Part shown: piece after piece, positions 8,814-17,321 of the stretch | How the letters are laid out: every line of letters begins with the position of its first letter | Position numbering within the stretch: the stretch's first letter is position 1 | NCBI GenBank assembly: GCA_029057985.1 | Contig: JAIDYR010000110.1 | Coordinates: forward strand, 1-38,228 | Direction: 5' to 3' | From: Muribaculaceae bacterium | GTDB taxonomy: Bacteria; Bacteroidota; Bacteroidia; Bacteroidales; Muribaculaceae | DNA: 38,228 nucleotides | Notes under the pieces: generated by a model | The model's input: the letters and a program-made list of their open reading frames with translations, nothing else | Told to the model about the DNA's origin: nothing | Database searches by the model: none | Program-made: the position numbers and the translations under genes

Positions 8814-9434
8814 TTAACTTTGGGGTATTTGATCGTTTTCAATGCGGATGTTAATCTGCTCTATATAGTCGAGGATATCTTCACGTCCGCGTGGCTTTTC
8901 ACTGGATGTTACGAAAATAGGGGGCAATTCTTCCCATTGCTCTTTGAGAACTTTGCAATAATCGCGTACTTTCTGTTCGCCGGCCACAGAGCCGAGTTTG
9001 TCGGCCTTAGTGAAGACGATCGCAAAGGGAACCTCATGTTCTCCGAGCCATTCGAGAAATTCAAGGTCAATCTTCTGAGCCTTATGCCGGATATCGATGA
9101 GGACGAAGAGGCAGGCCATCTGAGATCGGCCAAGGATATATCCTTCTATAATCTTTCTTATGGCCTCGCGTTGCTCTTTGCCGCGGGCAGCATAACCGTA
9201 GCCGGGGAGATCGACGAGGTACCAACTTCCGTTATTGATATTGAAATGATTGATAAGCAGTGTCTTGCCGGGAGTTTGAGAGGTTTTGGCAAGGCGGGAG
9301 CGCGTCAGCATATTGATTAAGGATGATTTGCCAACATTCGAGCGCCCGATGAAAGCATATTCCGGTACAGACGTGTCGGGACACATTCTTACGTCGGGAT
9401 TGCTTATCTCAAATTTTGCGTTTTTTATTTCCAT
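8814..9434 (-). CDS. engB: Ribosome-assembly GTPase EngB/YsxC
   Basis: EngB is a Ras-like GTPase needed for late assembly of the 50S ribosomal subunit. The G1 loop is GRSNVGKSS (30-38). G2 lies around the conserved TPGKT, G3 is DLPGYGYA, G4 is TKAD, and a G5-like SSEK follows. Length 206 is normal. The gene starts 29 nt after the lysC stop; that gap carries half of a 16-bp direct repeat whose other half spans the lysC stop codon. Confidence 0.95.
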   Translation of the reverse strand: MEIKNAKFEISNPDVRMCPDTSVPEYAFIGRSNVGKSSLINMLTRSRLAKTSQTPGKTLLINHFNINNGSWYLVDLPGYGYAARGKEQREAIRKIIEGYILGRSQMACLFVLIDIRHKAQKIDLEFLEWLGEHEVPFAIVFTKADKLGSVAGEQKVRDYCKVLKEQWEELPPIFVTSSEKPRGREDILDYIEQINIRIENDQIPQS

Positions 9435-9437
9435 AGC

Positions 9438-9473
9438 TTGAAATTAAGAATTGTGGTTTGAAATTAAGAATTG
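9438..9473. repeat. 16-bp direct repeat across the lysC stop codon
   Basis: TTGAAATTAAGAATTG occurs at 9438-9453 and 9458-9473. The second copy contains the lysC stop; the first lies in the gap before engB and carries an equivalent in-line stop. It looks like a short local duplication of the gene end. Confidence 0.85.
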
Positions 9474-10831
9474 AATAGTTCAGCGTGGAGTGATTGGAGG
9501 GCAGAATTTACATCAGAGTCTTCGATGACGAAGGTGATATTGGTCTCCGAGGCCTCTTTGGCTTTAGCAATCACTTTAATACCCGAGTTCTCAAGCACTT
9601 CCTCAAGTCGAGTTGTCAGATCAGGAGCCGATTTAATGTTATCTCCTACGACCGCAAGTGAAGCCAAACAATTTTTCATTTCTATGACTTCTATAGAACG
9701 GTCCACGAGTTCGGGAGCAAATTCCTCCTTAAGCAATCTGACAGTTTGAAACGCCTCCGCCTCTGACACGACAAAAGAGAAAGCATTCAGAGAATCCGAA
9801 TGTGCAACAAGGTGAGGAGTTAGTCCTTTAAGCGACAGCGCATTAAATGCACGCCCTGATACTCGAGATTTATCCGAGGCGAAATGTCCGCGCAGAGTAA
9901 TAATAGCTTCATTACGAAGTGCGGAAACCCCTGCTACGAGTCGACCGTCATTATTTGAATGGTCGGATATGAAAGTGCCGGGGGCTTCCGGACGATGGGT
10001 ATTCAGAATCCGGATAGGAATATTCTTGTGGAAGACCGGATATATTGTAGGGGGATAGATGACTTTTGCACCAAATGTGCATAAATCCATACTTTCTACA
10101 AAAGACATCTCATCAATCACCCTTGCATCCTTTACAATTCTCGGATCTGCTGTAAGGAATCCATCGACATCCGTCCAGATCTGGAGCACATCAGCATTAA
10201 GAGCAGCGGCTACAAGGGCTGCGGTATAATCTGATCCTCCGCGACCGAGATTAGTGATCTCGCCGCTATCCTTATCAGCTGAGATGAACCCTCCCATAAT
10301 AATGGGATATGGACCTGACGAAAGATGCTTTCGGATCAGTGATTCCGTGATATCCGTAGAAGCAATGTTTTTATCAAACCATTTCTCAGTCTTTATGATA
10401 TCCAAGGAATTGGCGTGATGTGCAGCCGGAATCATATCAGCGACTATGACAGATGACATTCTTTCGCCAAGACTGACAATCTGGGCTAAAGTACGTTCCG
10501 GCAGGTCGGCGATCAGAGATACGCCGTCGTAGAGCCGACGCAGTTCACCAAGCAAAGGGGCAATAGCATTTAGAGTGGAGGGGGCGGTTGCGGGGTGAAC
10601 GACATCTTCGATTATATCAAAGTGTCGTTTAGCCATAGCTTCAAAATCCTCTACATAGGAAGAATCCCCGGAGGCAGCCTTTTTTGCTGTTGCAATTAAC
10701 CTGTCGGTCAATCCTCCAAGAGCAGATACAACCACAATTGCGTCCGAATCCAGACTTTCTACAATCTTTTTTACATTTTTCAGGCTCTCCGCCGTGCCGA
10801 CAGAAGTGCCGCCGAATTTCAGTACGATCAT
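9464..10831 (-). CDS. lysC: Aspartate kinase (monofunctional)
   Basis: It phosphorylates aspartate, the first step toward lysine, threonine and methionine. It begins MIVLKFGGTSVG (kinase lysine and P-loop-like segment), has LGRGGSDYTA and WTDVDGFLTADPR, and ends in paired ACT regulatory domains (about the last 150 residues) where lysine or threonine would act. No homoserine dehydrogenase domain is attached. An in-frame ATG at 10870 would add 13 residues, but that codon lies at the expected transcription start of the promoter at 10878-10909, so I choose 10831. The final codons include one half of a 16-bp direct repeat. Confidence 0.93.
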   Translation of the reverse strand: MIVLKFGGTSVGTAESLKNVKKIVESLDSDAIVVVSALGGLTDRLIATAKKAASGDSSYVEDFEAMAKRHFDIIEDVVHPATAPSTLNAIAPLLGELRRLYDGVSLIADLPERTLAQIVSLGERMSSVIVADMIPAAHHANSLDIIKTEKWFDKNIASTDITESLIRKHLSSGPYPIIMGGFISADKDSGEITNLGRGGSDYTAALVAAALNADVLQIWTDVDGFLTADPRIVKDARVIDEMSFVESMDLCTFGAKVIYPPTIYPVFHKNIPIRILNTHRPEAPGTFISDHSNNDGRLVAGVSALRNEAIITLRGHFASDKSRVSGRAFNALSLKGLTPHLVAHSDSLNAFSFVVSEAEAFQTVRLLKEEFAPELVDRSIEVIEMKNCLASLAVVGDNIKSAPDLTTRLEEVLENSGIKVIAKAKEASETNITFVIEDSDVNSALQSLHAELFNS

Positions 10832-10877
10832 TCTATTCGTTTCTTCTTTCGGGAGTGATAATATACCCATTATCCTG

Positions 10878-10909
10878 CAAAGTTACTAAATTTTTTGCGC
10901 TTAAGCAAA
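10878..10909 (-). promoter_or_regulatory. Promoter of the lysC-engB-rpiB-folB run
   Basis: On the minus strand TTTG (10909-10906), a 20-nt spacer and TAACTTTG (10885-10878) match the Bacteroidetes primary promoter fully. Transcription should begin near 10871, which argues against the ATG at 10870 and for 10831. The -33 box lies 15 nt past the yqgE stop and within a small TTTTTTGC/GCAAAAAA inverted repeat (10891-10912). Confidence 0.8.
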
Positions 10910-10924
10910 AAAAATCGACGGAAG

Positions 10925-11530
10925 CTAATTGAGCTCCGGATCGGAAGGAATCATGCGCCAGTGGCGATATTCCGGTGATAGAAGAAGGCATAGCTGATGC
11001 CATAATTCTTCCCCGTCGAGGTCGAATATCAGATTGGAGTCGATAAGCATCGGCAGAATTCCCCAGGCGCCTGCGGCAGTCTCTGCTTTCAGTTGCTCTT
11101 TGCCCCAACCGCTATAACCGAGATAGAAGTGTATCTTATGGTCGAGGTCAACCCGACCCTCCTCAAAGAGGCTTATCATTGCATCATAATCACCTCCGAC
11201 ATAAAGTCCCGGCAGAATTTCAAGGCTCCCGGGTATCAGGTCGCCGAGGGAATGAAGCCAGAACATCCGCTGGAGATCCACCGGACCTCCATGATGCACG
11301 AATTGCTTTGCATACTTTCCCGGCATCTTGCATATATCTGATAAAGTGATGTCAAGCGGCCTATTCAGCACGAGTCCGATATGGCCTCCCGATTCATCCT
11401 GATCAAGAATGAGGATGGCGGTCCGCTTGAAATTCGGATCATTCAGCATTGGAGAGGAGAGCAGGATCGTGCCTCTTGGAAATTCATCCGAACCTTGTAT
11501 ATCTGAGTGTTTTTGATTTTCTTCTTTCAT
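10925..11530 (-). CDS. YqgE/AlgH family protein (DUF179)
   Basis: This is a conserved small cytosolic protein of the UPF0301 family whose biochemical role is not established. Family marks are GTILLSSPMLNDPNFKRT near the start, HIGLVLNRPL, FVHHGGPVD, and FYLGYSGWGKEQLKAE. I place the start at the ATG at 11530 (MKEENQ...), because the extra 29 residues of the longer frame from 11617 are hydrophobic and basic and unlike the family. It reads toward lysC, but lysC has its own promoter in the gap. Confidence 0.9.
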   Translation of the reverse strand: MKEENQKHSDIQGSDEFPRGTILLSSPMLNDPNFKRTAILILDQDESGGHIGLVLNRPLDITLSDICKMPGKYAKQFVHHGGPVDLQRMFWLHSLGDLIPGSLEILPGLYVGGDYDAMISLFEEGRVDLDHKIHFYLGYSGWGKEQLKAETAAGAWGILPMLIDSNLIFDLDGEELWHQLCLLLSPEYRHWRMIPSDPELN

Positions 11531-11590
11531 AACTATATAACGCAAGGAATTAAATTTAAGTTTCAGATGCCGGATTTTTATGGCATAGGC

Positions 11591-11671
11591 AATCCACGAA
11601 AAGATAATAATCCACAAAATGAAAGGGAGTCGGCTTACACAAAAGAGCCGACTCCTTTCTTTTCGTGGATT
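11591..11671 (-). terminator. Compound hairpin downstream of the 474-residue secreted protein gene
   Basis: An inner stem (11621-11635 with 11646-11659, one bulged base) extends on the minus strand into an imperfect stem of roughly 26 bp, with its outer arm at 11607-11619. A second outer arm (11591-11603) is a perfect 13-bp complement of 11659-11671 and competes for the same partner. It lies 78 bp beyond the stop of the minus-strand gene and upstream of yqgE, so termination is the simplest role. No classical T run follows. Confidence 0.6.
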
Positions 11672-11748
11672 ATTCGATTTAAAAAAGTCCTGAAAGTCTC
11701 CTATTAAGTTTTTATCACTTATAGATATACCCTAATGTTACATCCGTA

Positions 11749-13173
11749 TCAGAGAGCAACCTTCACGGCCTTACCATTGATAATCTTGACATAGATACCC
11801 TCGGATGGATTGGCAACTTTTATGCCCTGGAGAGTATAATATTGAGCTTCTTCGGATGCCTCTATATTTTCTATGCCGGTGATTGTGCTGTCTTCCAATT
11901 CAATGGGATAGAGTTGAAGAGTTGTGTTATAGATTGATACGGCGCAGAGCATATTGTAGTTGCCGGCTTCCTGAGATTCAATGTTAAATTGATTGCGAAC
12001 TACGATCTTCTGGCCTTCAGGCAAAGTAACCTCAAGATTCTTGCCGTTTTCGGGAGTTGCTTCAGCAAATTCAATCCCTTTGATCCAAACTACCTTATTG
12101 ACGTCTGCTTCTGTGATTTCAGTAAGAGTTTCGTATTCTACGAGTTCCGGATACGAGGAGGTAGCTTCGGGGAAAGATCCTGTCCATTCAAGCAAGCCGT
12201 AGTAGAGTGAGTTGGTAGCTTCCCATCCGCCGGGAATTTGATCTCCTTTATTGTAAACTGTCTTGGCAGCCTGATCATAAAGTAGAGTTACGTTGTCCCA
12301 TATGTCGGATACGTATGTGTATTTACCATTGGAGTAAACTACAGTGAGGCCGCCTGATACCAGCACTTTGTCGCCTTTATTGGGAGCGAGTTCAATCATT
12401 TGAGCGATGTTGGAAGCTGAGGGTACTACTGTAAGCGTGTAAGATGCTTTGCCGGCAGCGTAAGTGTCAGTTTCTTCAGAAGTTGCTGTGATGACGGTAG
12501 TGCCTGCGCCTTTTATGACTATGGCGCCTTCAGAATTGACAACAGCTACATTTTCATCGGAAGATGTCCAAGTGATGGCGAGATTGTGTGGATTGGAGAG
12601 TACACCCTTAGTGAATACTTCGTCCATGCCTACAGTGAAAGAAGTGGCAGGGAATGAGAGACCTGCAGGTTCCTTACCTGATACATTCGTCTTTTCATAC
12701 TGGATAGTAAGTTCAGGAATAGCGGAATTTTTTGAAGTCTTGGTATAGGCGATGACTACTTCCGGTGCTCCGTTAGTACTGAACCAGGGATTGTTTTTGT
12801 TGAAGGTGATTGCAGCTCCTCCGGTCGAAGAAGTGAAAGAATCCGCATCAGTCGATGTAGTTGAGATATTTTTCAGAAGGTAACCATCAGGGCAAGAGAT
12901 TACCATTGTGCCACCTCTATACATACGAAGACCATTGGACCACAAGCGGCATCCGGATTCATTTTTTGCATCCGCATCAGTAGTCTTGAAAGTTATGCTG
13001 ACTGCATCCTGAGTGATGACAGTCCCTTCGTCGATATAATCAGAAGTTGTGCCGGAGAGTCGTTCAAGACCATAAGTCTGATTGACAAAGTCAAACGTTA
13101 CGGTCTCAGTTTGAGCAGAAGCATACCCTGCGGTAAGTGCTACTGTTGCCAATGAGAGTAAAATTTTTTTCAT
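11749..13173 (-). CDS. Secreted Ig-like protein with type IX C-terminal sorting tail (474 aa)
   Basis: Residues 1-20 are a signal peptide ending ASA. Four parts follow: a beta-rich domain (about 21-160, starting with a TFDF...YGLERLSG pattern), a BIG2-type Ig-like domain (about 168-250, with ITWTSSDENVAVV and TVITATS), a beta-rich domain with PGGWEATN and VVWIKGIEF (about 255-427), and a 40-residue tail (YYTLQGIKVANPSEGIYVK) matching the type A sorting tail of type IX secretion substrates. It is therefore probably exported through SprA and anchored or released at the surface. No catalytic residues are evident. The first three parts recur twice in the next gene. A lone -7 box lies 70 bp upstream. 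Confidence 0.8.
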   Translation of the reverse strand: MKKILLSLATVALTAGYASAQTETVTFDFVNQTYGLERLSGTTSDYIDEGTVITQDAVSITFKTTDADAKNESGCRLWSNGLRMYRGGTMVISCPDGYLLKNISTTSTDADSFTSSTGGAAITFNKNNPWFSTNGAPEVVIAYTKTSKNSAIPELTIQYEKTNVSGKEPAGLSFPATSFTVGMDEVFTKGVLSNPHNLAITWTSSDENVAVVNSEGAIVIKGAGTTVITATSEETDTYAAGKASYTLTVVPSASNIAQMIELAPNKGDKVLVSGGLTVVYSNGKYTYVSDIWDNVTLLYDQAAKTVYNKGDQIPGGWEATNSLYYGLLEWTGSFPEATSSYPELVEYETLTEITEADVNKVVWIKGIEFAEATPENGKNLEVTLPEGQKIVVRNQFNIESQEAGNYNMLCAVSIYNTTLQLYPIELEDSTITGIENIEASEEAQYYTLQGIKVANPSEGIYVKIINGKAVKVAL

Positions 13174-13242
13174 GTGTAGTTATGTTTTGTTTAATTTTTG
13201 GTCAGATAAAGAAACCCTTTGGCCTCGGAAATCTGGCAAATG

Positions 13243-13250
13243 CAAAATTA
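13243..13250 (-). promoter_or_regulatory. Possible promoter -7 element for the 474-residue secreted protein
   Basis: On the minus strand it reads TAATTTTG, matching TAnnTTTG. No TTTG is found at the expected -33 position. It would give a leader of about 60 nt. It lies between the upstream gene's terminator (13291-13318) and this start. Confidence 0.45.
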
Positions 13251-13290
13251 GTAAATTTTTTTAATTGAATTATAAAAAATGAAAATAAAA

Positions 13291-13318
13291 AATCCCTCCC
13301 GGATGTTCGGGAGGGATT
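13291..13318 (-). terminator. Terminator after the 1056-residue secreted protein gene
   Basis: A perfect 11-bp stem (13291-13301 with 13308-13318) has a 6-base loop, and on the minus strand TTTTTTATTTTC follows. It separates the two paralogous secreted-protein genes, which are therefore probably transcribed separately. Confidence 0.9.
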
Positions 13319-13351
13319 CTATGAGATTTTTGCAGTGCAAAAAAAGAGTAA

Positions 13352-16300
13352 TTACTTGAGGATTACTTTTGAGGTTTTGCCCTCTGCAACCTTAACATAG
13401 ACACCGGGAGTCGGATTCTTGACTTCTATACCCTGAAGGTTGAAGTATTTGGCTCCGGCTTCAATATCCTCTATTTCAGCTATGCCTGTAGGATCGTCGT
13501 AAGCAACCTTACCCATCAAATAAACATACATTCCGGTATACACTTGATCACCCTTATAGAGATAGAGGGCTCCTCCGAATGGTGTAGCTTCCTTGTTGAG
13601 GTCGAATGTAAGAGAATCGGATTGAGTAAAATTCATGGAACTCATTATATCTACAGGAGCCCATCCATCAGCTTCCACCGGCACACGGAGAGGTCCGGGA
13701 ACGCCGATTTCATCCAACTTATTGGCATAGAAGCCATCCCATCCTTCGGGAGTTGTGAAGGAAACTGTGAGTTTGTCTTTATTTGTTGCACCTGTAATAG
13801 TAACGAGGATCTGCCCATCTTCGTCATCAAAATACTGATTGACAGTGACTGCATCGCCATCAGTAGTAATTTCAATCTTAGTCGGGAAATCGGACGGGAG
13901 TTCTTCAGGCAGCTCTTCAACGAGAGTGAAGGAGGCAGGATAGAATACGGGTTCCCCATTTCCATTCTTTACCATGATGCCGGTCATGTCATAGATGCCG
14001 CGCTTAAGTGCCGTAATACGATTCACAAGCGAGATGACCGCTACTTCGGAGTTATTAGAAAGTTTACCTATGATAAGGCCCTTTTCAGTGGGTACGCCCG
14101 GGAGAGTAGCGTTTTTCAGATTTACAACCTTATACTCAGTCACTCCTTCGAGAGTTTCGACATCCTGGAAAGATTCAAACCAGCCATAGGCAGAACCGTT
14201 AACGCCGGCGCTTGTCTTCCATACTGTCATGTCGGGGGAAGAGATGTTGGTAGCAATCCATCCTCCGGGGATTACCTTATTCTTTTCAAAGCCGGAGATA
14301 TTAAGCGACAATCCGTTTTTGCAAAGAACAGCGGGGTTGCCATCATTATCTTCAACAAAGATATAAGCTTCATATAAGTTCGATTCGGTCGCTTCATCGT
14401 AATAAGATCCGGTGGTAGCGGCTGCAACTATAAATCCTAGTTTATCGTTGACTTCAACCTTGTCGCCTTCTTCGGGAGCGAGGATAATCAACTGGGGAGC
14501 AGTGAATGCTGCGTATTCTATGTTAAGTGTATAGGATTTAGTCTCGGGATCATACGCGGGATCGTCGACGGTAGCGGTTACTGTCACCACTCCCGATTCC
14601 TTGAAGGTAAGAGTAGATCCTTCGATAGAGCCGATTCCGTCGTTGGAAAGCGACCATATGATGGGCGCTTCATTGGGATTTTTGATATTTGAAGCGAGAT
14701 CAAGGGTCTTTTCAGCGAATGATACTGTGATTTCTTCCTTATCTACCGTGAGGTTTGGTATGATAAGGCCGCTGCCCTCTTCCATATAGTAGACAGTTAT
14801 AGACCTCATGAAAGTATTGCCGTTCACAGTAGCAGCTACTTCTACATTGTCAGCAGTGAAAGTAGCCGGAGCTTCCCAAGTATAGACGTAATCCTGAAGC
14901 GAGGAGTTGTACTTGCCATCAGGAAGAATTGTGCCGTTGACAGTAAGGGGATCAATCCATCCGGATACGAATTCAATCTTTTTGATCTGGCGGCCATCGG
15001 TAGCTATTGTGAATTTACTTGTGCCTTCTTCCGAAGAGTTAGTCGGGCGAATCTGGAGGCCTTTGGTGGAATAATAGTAGGCCTGAGGAGCTTCTGTCAA
15101 AGTCACTGTTATCGGCTCTGAAATGATATCTCGAGGTGTTTCCAGCTTGGTGACAGTGTTTAAAGTCGCACCGAGCGCTTTAGCGAAGTCAAGAGAAGAA
15201 TTCTTTTCCACCATAGGCTTGGGCGCTTCGCCTTCTTTATATTCGATGGGATAGAAGTAGACTGTCTCTTTACCTCCTATTGTGCGGACAACAACAGCGC
15301 CGAGTATATCGTAAGCACCTGCGGGTTGCACCGGAGCGCCGAGGTAGTTCATAATGACCACGGGCATATCGAGAACTTTCAAGTCGACCGACTGCCCGGA
15401 TTTCGGAGTAGATTCCTCAAAGACTACACTCTTAAGCCATACTACTCTTGCAGCGTCTGCAACCGACACAACAGGGACCTCGGGATAGGTCACTTCTACG
15501 GTAGAAGCTTCAGCAGCCGGCAGCGTGCCTGTCCATGTGACATTGCCGGAGATGGTATTGTTTGTTGCAAACCAACCTGCCGGGATTACGCTTCCGGTCT
15601 GATATTCTCCAACCTCGAAGGAAGTCTTAATGGCAAGGGCATTCCCTTCGGGATCAATGCCCCAGATCAATTCATTGTTTTGATTTGCGTAAGTTACTGT
15701 GATGGGGAAGTCGATCTTGACTACGTCAGCAGCGGCGGGCGCTAAGGAAATAAGCTGAGCAGCCGAGGTGGCAAGTGGGGTCACGCTTAGTACGTAAGAA
15801 GCCATCCCTGACGCATATTCGTCATTTCCTTCTGTAAATGCAGTGATAGTAGTGATGCCTCCTCCGACCAAAGTCACAGCGCCTGTCTCATCAACTGTAG
15901 CGACCGCAGGCTTTGTGGAGGACCATGTCACAGGGAGATTGTTGGGATTGAGAAACTCCGGAGCAGTGAACGGTTCTCCATAGACAGCCGATACATTAGT
16001 CGATGAGAATGAAAGACCGGCTTCCTTCAGGTCGGAAGATCCTTCTGAATAGGTGACGTTAATTGTTTTTATATAAGTAGTCACTTCAGGTTCTCCAAAA
16101 AGGAATTCTACAGAATTCTTTGCTCCCTCCCAAATAAAAGTTGAGGTTTGTTCAGACTTGCCGTCGACAGTGATCTCCATCCAGGCATTACTGAGAGTGA
16201 CCTCAACTTTACTGATGATTCCGCCGGGAGCCGATATTGTCATTGCATGGTTAGAACCGGAAGCAAGGATCTGCATGCCGGAGTTTGTCACCATCTTATT

Positions 16301-16522
16301 AAAAGCAAGTGACCATCCGCCGTTGCCTCCGGCTGTGAAAGTAATTTCCACGCCTTGATCCGAGATTTTGCATGGGTCTTCGAGAGCAGCCGGATTATTG
16401 CCTGTGCTGCGTGGCATGCCATACACGGAACCATTACCTGTAAAGGTAAAGTTCGCCTCCGCTGCCATCGCGCCGGATACGGCTAAGACCGCTGACGCTA
16501 ATGATAGAAGAAATTTTCGCAT
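13352..16522 (-). CDS. Large secreted Ig-like protein with duplicated three-domain unit and type IX sorting tail (1056 aa)
   Basis: A signal peptide (1-20) is followed by two copies of the same beta domain, BIG2-type Ig-like domain and PGGW-type domain order. Unit 1 spans roughly residues 21-430 (ITFTAGGNGGWSL; VTWSSTKPAVATV; VIPAGWFATN; VVWLKSVVF). Unit 2 spans roughly 435-890 (IRPTNSSEEGTSKFTIATDG; IIWSLSNDGIGSI; VIPGGWIATN). An extra beta-rich segment (about 890-1010) and the sorting tail (KYFNLQGIEVKNPTPGVYVK) complete it. No enzyme motif is seen; adhesin or surface-layer-like function is possible but unproven. It has its own full promoter with a leader of about 170 nt. Confidence 0.8.
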   Translation of the reverse strand: MRKFLLSLASAVLAVSGAMAAEANFTFTGNGSVYGMPRSTGNNPAALEDPCKISDQGVEITFTAGGNGGWSLAFNKMVTNSGMQILASGSNHAMTISAPGGIISKVEVTLSNAWMEITVDGKSEQTSTFIWEGAKNSVEFLFGEPEVTTYIKTINVTYSEGSSDLKEAGLSFSSTNVSAVYGEPFTAPEFLNPNNLPVTWSSTKPAVATVDETGAVTLVGGGITTITAFTEGNDEYASGMASYVLSVTPLATSAAQLISLAPAAADVVKIDFPITVTYANQNNELIWGIDPEGNALAIKTSFEVGEYQTGSVIPAGWFATNNTISGNVTWTGTLPAAEASTVEVTYPEVPVVSVADAARVVWLKSVVFEESTPKSGQSVDLKVLDMPVVIMNYLGAPVQPAGAYDILGAVVVRTIGGKETVYFYPIEYKEGEAPKPMVEKNSSLDFAKALGATLNTVTKLETPRDIISEPITVTLTEAPQAYYYSTKGLQIRPTNSSEEGTSKFTIATDGRQIKKIEFVSGWIDPLTVNGTILPDGKYNSSLQDYVYTWEAPATFTADNVEVAATVNGNTFMRSITVYYMEEGSGLIIPNLTVDKEEITVSFAEKTLDLASNIKNPNEAPIIWSLSNDGIGSIEGSTLTFKESGVVTVTATVDDPAYDPETKSYTLNIEYAAFTAPQLIILAPEEGDKVEVNDKLGFIVAAATTGSYYDEATESNLYEAYIFVEDNDGNPAVLCKNGLSLNISGFEKNKVIPGGWIATNISSPDMTVWKTSAGVNGSAYGWFESFQDVETLEGVTEYKVVNLKNATLPGVPTEKGLIIGKLSNNSEVAVISLVNRITALKRGIYDMTGIMVKNGNGEPVFYPASFTLVEELPEELPSDFPTKIEITTDGDAVTVNQYFDDEDGQILVTITGATNKDKLTVSFTTPEGWDGFYANKLDEIGVPGPLRVPVEADGWAPVDIMSSMNFTQSDSLTFDLNKEATPFGGALYLYKGDQVYTGMYVYLMGKVAYDDPTGIAEIEDIEAGAKYFNLQGIEVKNPTPGVYVKVAEGKTSKVILK

Positions 16523-16701
16523 AGTTAAATATTATTAGTAATGGAATAGATTGAGTGGTAAATCCGAATCAAGCATGATATATGTCCGCGATCCGGGAAT
16601 TGAAGATTGGCAGAATAAATATCCGTTCTCTCGCGAAAGGATATTAATCAGAAGATAGACTAAAAAGCCTTCCAAAAAGCCGACAAAGAGCCTTCCATCG
16701 G

Positions 16702-16732
16702 CAAAGTTATTAAAAAAATCGAAAATGACAAA
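16702..16732 (-). promoter_or_regulatory. Promoter of the 1056-residue secreted protein gene
   Basis: On the minus strand TTTG (16732-16729), a 19-nt spacer and TAACTTTG (16709-16702) give a full Bacteroidetes primary promoter. Transcription should begin near 16695, leaving an unusually long leader of about 170 nt. The first 35 nt of that leader hold two copies of GGAAGGCT 23 nt apart. Confidence 0.8.
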
Positions 16733-16808
16733 TTTTATTTACTTTATATTTTAGTGTTATGGTCTTACCCCGCACCTTCCACAGCCGGAATAACCTTTAT
16801 TCAAAGTA

Positions 16809-17312
16809 TCAGATAAAGCGATAGACTATAAACATATCTACGGAGCATCCGTCGCTGATATGCCAATCCGGCAGAGTCCCACCCTTGAGGAAGTTAGCTT
16901 TGTGGAATAATTCTATAGACCCGTAATTATTTGCTAATATTTTAGCCCCGAGGATTCTGAGCCCAAGGCGTCGGCGGGCATAAGCAACTCCAACTTCTAT
17001 TGCTTCAAGAGCGTAGCCATTGCGTCGGAGCTCGGGAAGGATATATATTCCTACGAAAGCTCTGCCGTGGATGAAAGAGATGTCGTATAAGTCAAGGATT
17101 CCGATTGTCTGCCGATTCTCTTTCTCCTCTATTATGAGTCGAAGCTGGCCGTCGGTCACAGGGTCAGCTCGGTAATTTTCGGCATACTCTCTCAGCAAAT
17201 GCATTGAAAAAGGAGCGAGGGAATCCGAATGATCCCAAGCTTCCATATCATTCTCGGCCCGATAAAAAAGATCGGCATCCTGTGGTTCTACGGCTCTTAG
17301 TTTTAAGGTCAT
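16809..17312 (-). CDS. GNAT-family N-acetyltransferase
   Basis: This small cytosolic acyl-CoA-dependent acetyltransferase resembles the GNAT_3/SpeG-RimJ group. It begins LKLRAVEPQDADLFYRAEND, has a central GILDLYDI strand, the acetyl-CoA loop PELRRNGYALEA, and the helix ending ANNYGSIELFHKANF typical of the fold. The acceptor (a polyamine, a protein N-terminus or another amine) cannot be told from sequence. It starts 9 nt after the recR stop on the same strand, so it is almost certainly co-transcribed with recR. No terminator hairpin is seen after it. Confidence 0.88.
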   Translation of the reverse strand: MTLKLRAVEPQDADLFYRAENDMEAWDHSDSLAPFSMHLLREYAENYRADPVTDGQLRLIIEEKENRQTIGILDLYDISFIHGRAFVGIYILPELRRNGYALEAIEVGVAYARRRLGLRILGAKILANNYGSIELFHKANFLKGGTLPDWHISDGCSVDMFIVYRFI

Positions 17313-17321
17313 TGCTAGGTT

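Noticed and set aside
8820-9320. 166-codon frame antisense to engB
   Set aside because: engB has every GTPase motif on the other strand; this frame has no recognisable features.
11531-11617. 29-residue N-terminal extension of the YqgE protein
   Set aside because: Its composition is unlike the family, and the ATG at 11530 begins the usual N-terminus.
13544-14377. 277-codon open frame antisense to the large secreted protein
   Set aside because: It lies wholly inside a well-supported gene, shows no family pattern, and has the Cys/Ser/Ile-rich look of a reverse-frame shadow.
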